A DNA stretch of 14,576 bases, taken from assembly GCA_019234175.1 (NCBI GenBank), contig JAFALP010000009.1, positions 1 to 14,576 on the forward strand, written 5' to 3'. The notes beneath the pieces were generated by a model, which was not told where the DNA came from, made no database searches, and saw nothing but the letters and a program-made list of their open reading frames with translations. This document shows positions 13,106-14,576 of the stretch, one piece after another. The position numbers and the translations under genes are program-made. Within the stretch, counting starts at the first letter, position 1, and every line of letters starts with the position of its first letter. The DNA is from Actinomycetota bacterium. GTDB lineage: Bacteria > Actinomycetota > Thermoleophilia > Gaiellales > Gaiellaceae.

Positions 13106-14242
13106 GTGACCGACGTCCTGATCCACGCCGATACCGACCGCGACCCGACGATGCGGCACGAGGTGCCGCTCACCGTCCCCGACCCTTTCCTGTACATCGA
13201 GCACGACGGGCGCAGGTACGCGGTCATCACCGCCTTCGAGCGCGAACGGCTCGGCGCCGCCGCCCCCGACATCGAGGCCCTCGCGCCGGAGCAGTTCGGC
13301 ATGGACGAGCTCCTCCGCGCCGGGACGCCGCCCGCCGAGGCCTGGCTCGAGGTGTACACGCGCGCGCTGCGCGAGATCGGCGTCGGCGAGGCGTCCATTC
13401 CGTCGCGGTTCCCGGTCGAGATCGCCGACCATCTCCGCGCACAGGGCGTGACGCTCCGCGTCGACCGCGAGCTCTTCGACGGCCGCCGTCGCAGCAAGAC
13501 TGCGGCGGAGATCGCCGGCCTTCGCCGCGCGCAGCGCGCGTGCGAGGCCGCTCTCGACGTCGCGCGGAAGATGCTCCGCGAGTCGGAGGCGCGCGACGGC
13601 TATCTCCACCTCGGCGGCGAGCCGCTCACGAGCGAGCGCATCAAGGCGGAGATGCAGGTCGTGTTCATCGCGCACGGAGCGGTCGCGGACGAGTTCATCG
13701 TCGCCTCCGGGCCGCAGGGCGCCGTCGGGCACGACATGGGCTCGGGCCCCATCGCCGCCGACCTGCCGGTCGTCTTCGACCTGTGGCCGCGCGACACGCA
13801 GACCGCGGTCTACACGGACATGACGCGCACGTACGTCGTTGGCACGGTCCCGGACGAGATCGGCGAGTACCACCGCCTGTGCAAGGAGGCGCTCGCCCGC
13901 ACGGCCGAGGCTGCCCGGCCCGGTGTGAACGGGCGTGCACTCATGCAGATCGCCTGCGACCTCTTCGCCGAGCACGGCTATCCGACCCAGCTGACCAAGC
14001 AGCCGGGCGAGGTGCTGGACAGCGGCTTCTTCCACGGCCTCGGGCACGGCGTCGGGCTGGAGGTGCACGAGCGGCCGCGGCTCTCGGTCACCGGCGACGA
14101 GCTCGTCCCGGGCGACGTCATCACGCTCGAGCCCGGGCTCTACCGGGCCGGGTACGGGGGCGTCCGGCTCGAGGACATCCTCCTCGTCACCGACGACGGG
14201 GTCGAGACGGTGACGCAGTACCCGTACGACCTCGCCCCTTGA
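13106..14242 (+). CDS. M24 family metallopeptidase, Xaa-Pro aminopeptidase/creatinase fold
   Basis: A 378-residue pita-bread enzyme. All five metal ligands are present: Asp225 (VVFDLWP), Asp238 (YTDMTRT), His314 (FHGLGHGVG), Glu342 (ITLEPGLY) and Glu356 (GVRLEDILL). The N-terminal 130 residues form a creatinase_N-like domain ([22 protein letters not shown]). It lacks a signal peptide and is probably cytoplasmic. Prolidase or aminopeptidase P activity (removal of an N-terminal residue before Pro) is most likely; creatinase-like or dehalogenase-like activities also occur in this fold. GTG 13106 is chosen because TAGGAT lies seven bases upstream; GTG 13102 is in another frame. It is divergent from the hydroxylase operon across only 27 bp, which suggests joint control. 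Confidence 0.9.
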   Translation: MTDVLIHADTDRDPTMRHEVPLTVPDPFLYIEHDGRRYAVITAFERERLGAAAPDIEALAPEQFGMDELLRAGTPPAEAWLEVYTRALREIGVGEASIPSRFPVEIADHLRAQGVTLRVDRELFDGRRRSKTAAEIAGLRRAQRACEAALDVARKMLRESEARDGYLHLGGEPLTSERIKAEMQVVFIAHGAVADEFIVASGPQGAVGHDMGSGPIAADLPVVFDLWPRDTQTAVYTDMTRTYVVGTVPDEIGEYHRLCKEALARTAEAARPGVNGRALMQIACDLFAEHGYPTQLTKQPGEVLDSGFFHGLGHGVGLEVHERPRLSVTGDELVPGDVITLEPGLYRAGYGGVRLEDILLVTDDGVETVTQYPYDLAP

Positions 14243-14268
14243 CTCGATCCGCCGGAATCGGGTAAAGC
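14239..14268 (+). promoter_or_regulatory. Candidate sigma-A promoter for the SatP-like gene (TTGACT-N18-TAAAGC)
   Basis: TTGACT (14239-14244) is one base from the -35 consensus and overlaps the stop of the M24 gene. After 18 bp, TAAAGC (14263-14268) is a weak -10. Transcription would start near 14275 and give a leader of about 60 nt. A 6-bp stem CGGCGT/ACGCCG (14283-14288 with 14297-14302) could form in that leader. Confidence 0.4.
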
Positions 14269-14336
14269 CTCCCCAAATACATCGGCGTGCAACGGAACGC
14301 CGGGCGGCGGGCCCGCGGCGCCGGGAGGAGGGGCAC

Positions 14337-14576
14337 ATGGCGACTGTCGTCACGGACAAGCCTGTGACGGTGTTCGAGAACACTCCGGCCGCCGATCCTG
14401 CACCACTCGGTCTGGCCGGCTTCGCGCTGACGACGTTCCTGCTCAGCGGGCACAACGCATCGTTCATCCCGGACCTGATCTGGGTCGGGCCTGCGATCTT
14501 CTACGGCGGGCTCGCGCAGTTCATGGCCGGCATGTGGGAGTTCCGCAATCGGAACGTCTTCGGCGCCACCGCGTTC
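14337..14576 (+). CDS. satP: GPR1/FUN34/YaaH-family transporter, SatP-like (3' end outside window)
   Basis: The first 80 codons of an acetate/succinate-type channel-transporter are visible. The family block [22 protein letters not shown] (residues 20-41; Asp in place of the usual Asn of NPAPLGL) opens the first membrane helix. [24 protein letters not shown] (57-80) is the second conserved block. Members carry acetate, succinate or ammonium-linked substrates across the cytoplasmic membrane. ATG 14337 has a strong Shine-Dalgarno (GGAGG at 14327-14331, spacing 5 nt), in contrast to the leaderless genes nearby. The family length is about 190-210 residues, so roughly 60 percent lies beyond the right edge. 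Confidence 0.9.
   Translation, partial: MATVVTDKPVTVFENTPAADPAPLGLAGFALTTFLLSGHNASFIPDLIWVGPAIFYGGLAQFMAGMWEFRNRNVFGATAF

Noticed and set aside
14254..14279. GGAAT upstream of the SatP-like gene as a second SigR-type promoter.
   Set aside because: The bases at the expected -10 distance (18 or 19 bp) read ATA or TAC, not GTT.
11936..14467. An 843-codon minus-strand frame that would fuse the amidohydrolase to a long N-terminal part.
   Set aside because: The N-terminal 460 codons are antisense to the M24 peptidase, whose own motifs are complete. The amidohydrolase motifs begin only after 13078.
1..14576. CRISPR arrays, tRNA or rRNA genes, insertion sequences, prophage genes.
   Set aside because: No regularly spaced direct repeats, no tRNA-like cloverleaf, and no transposase, integrase or phage protein motifs were seen on either strand.

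Overview
The window is dense, very GC-rich bacterial chromosome with short intergenic gaps. The GC content, a SigR/RsrA-like sigma and anti-sigma pair, and many apparently leaderless genes (a TANNNT -10 element 6-7 nt before ATG/GTG) suggest Actinomycetota. A deep-branching class such as Thermoleophilia is possible, but that is an inference and not proven. I see no mobile element, rRNA, tRNA or CRISPR.

Layout: (1) 1-2536, minus: a large formate dehydrogenase alpha subunit, cut off by the left edge. It is read through an in-frame UGA at residue 190 as selenocysteine, and a textbook bacterial SECIS hairpin lies just behind the UGA. (2) 2706-4429, plus: a small exported protein, then a trypsin/PDZ (HtrA-type) protein that has lost its catalytic His and Ser. 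A cluster of strong hairpins follows. (3) 4644-7073, plus: an acidic protein with a Cys/His patch, coupled to a GCS2/YbdK-type carboxylate-amine ligase; a small heavy-metal-associated (HMA) protein; and an ECF sigma factor with its zinc-binding anti-sigma factor. The sigma gene is preceded by a perfect GGAAT-N18-GTT promoter of the SigR/SigH class. (4) 7074-8460, minus: an unknown 97-residue protein, a MocA-like nucleotidyltransferase and a lytic transglycosylase. (5) 8487-13078, minus: a tightly overlapping four-gene operon of an amidohydrolase with a C-terminal extension and the [2Fe-2S], molybdenum and FAD subunits of a molybdenum hydroxylase of the xanthine dehydrogenase/aldehyde oxidase family. 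(6) 13106-14576, plus: an M24 metallopeptidase, transcribed divergently from the operon across a 27-bp gap, and the first 80 codons of a GPR1/FUN34/YaaH-family (SatP-like) transporter.

How they fit together: two molybdoenzymes (FDH and the hydroxylase) and a cofactor-maturation nucleotidyltransferase share the region. The ligase, the HMA protein and the SigR-like redox sigma pair form a plausible thiol/metal-stress neighbourhood. The most notable points are the selenocysteine/SECIS signal, the double-dead HtrA pseudoprotease, the SigR-type autoregulatory promoter, and the repeated leaderless promoter layout, which also helps choose start codons.
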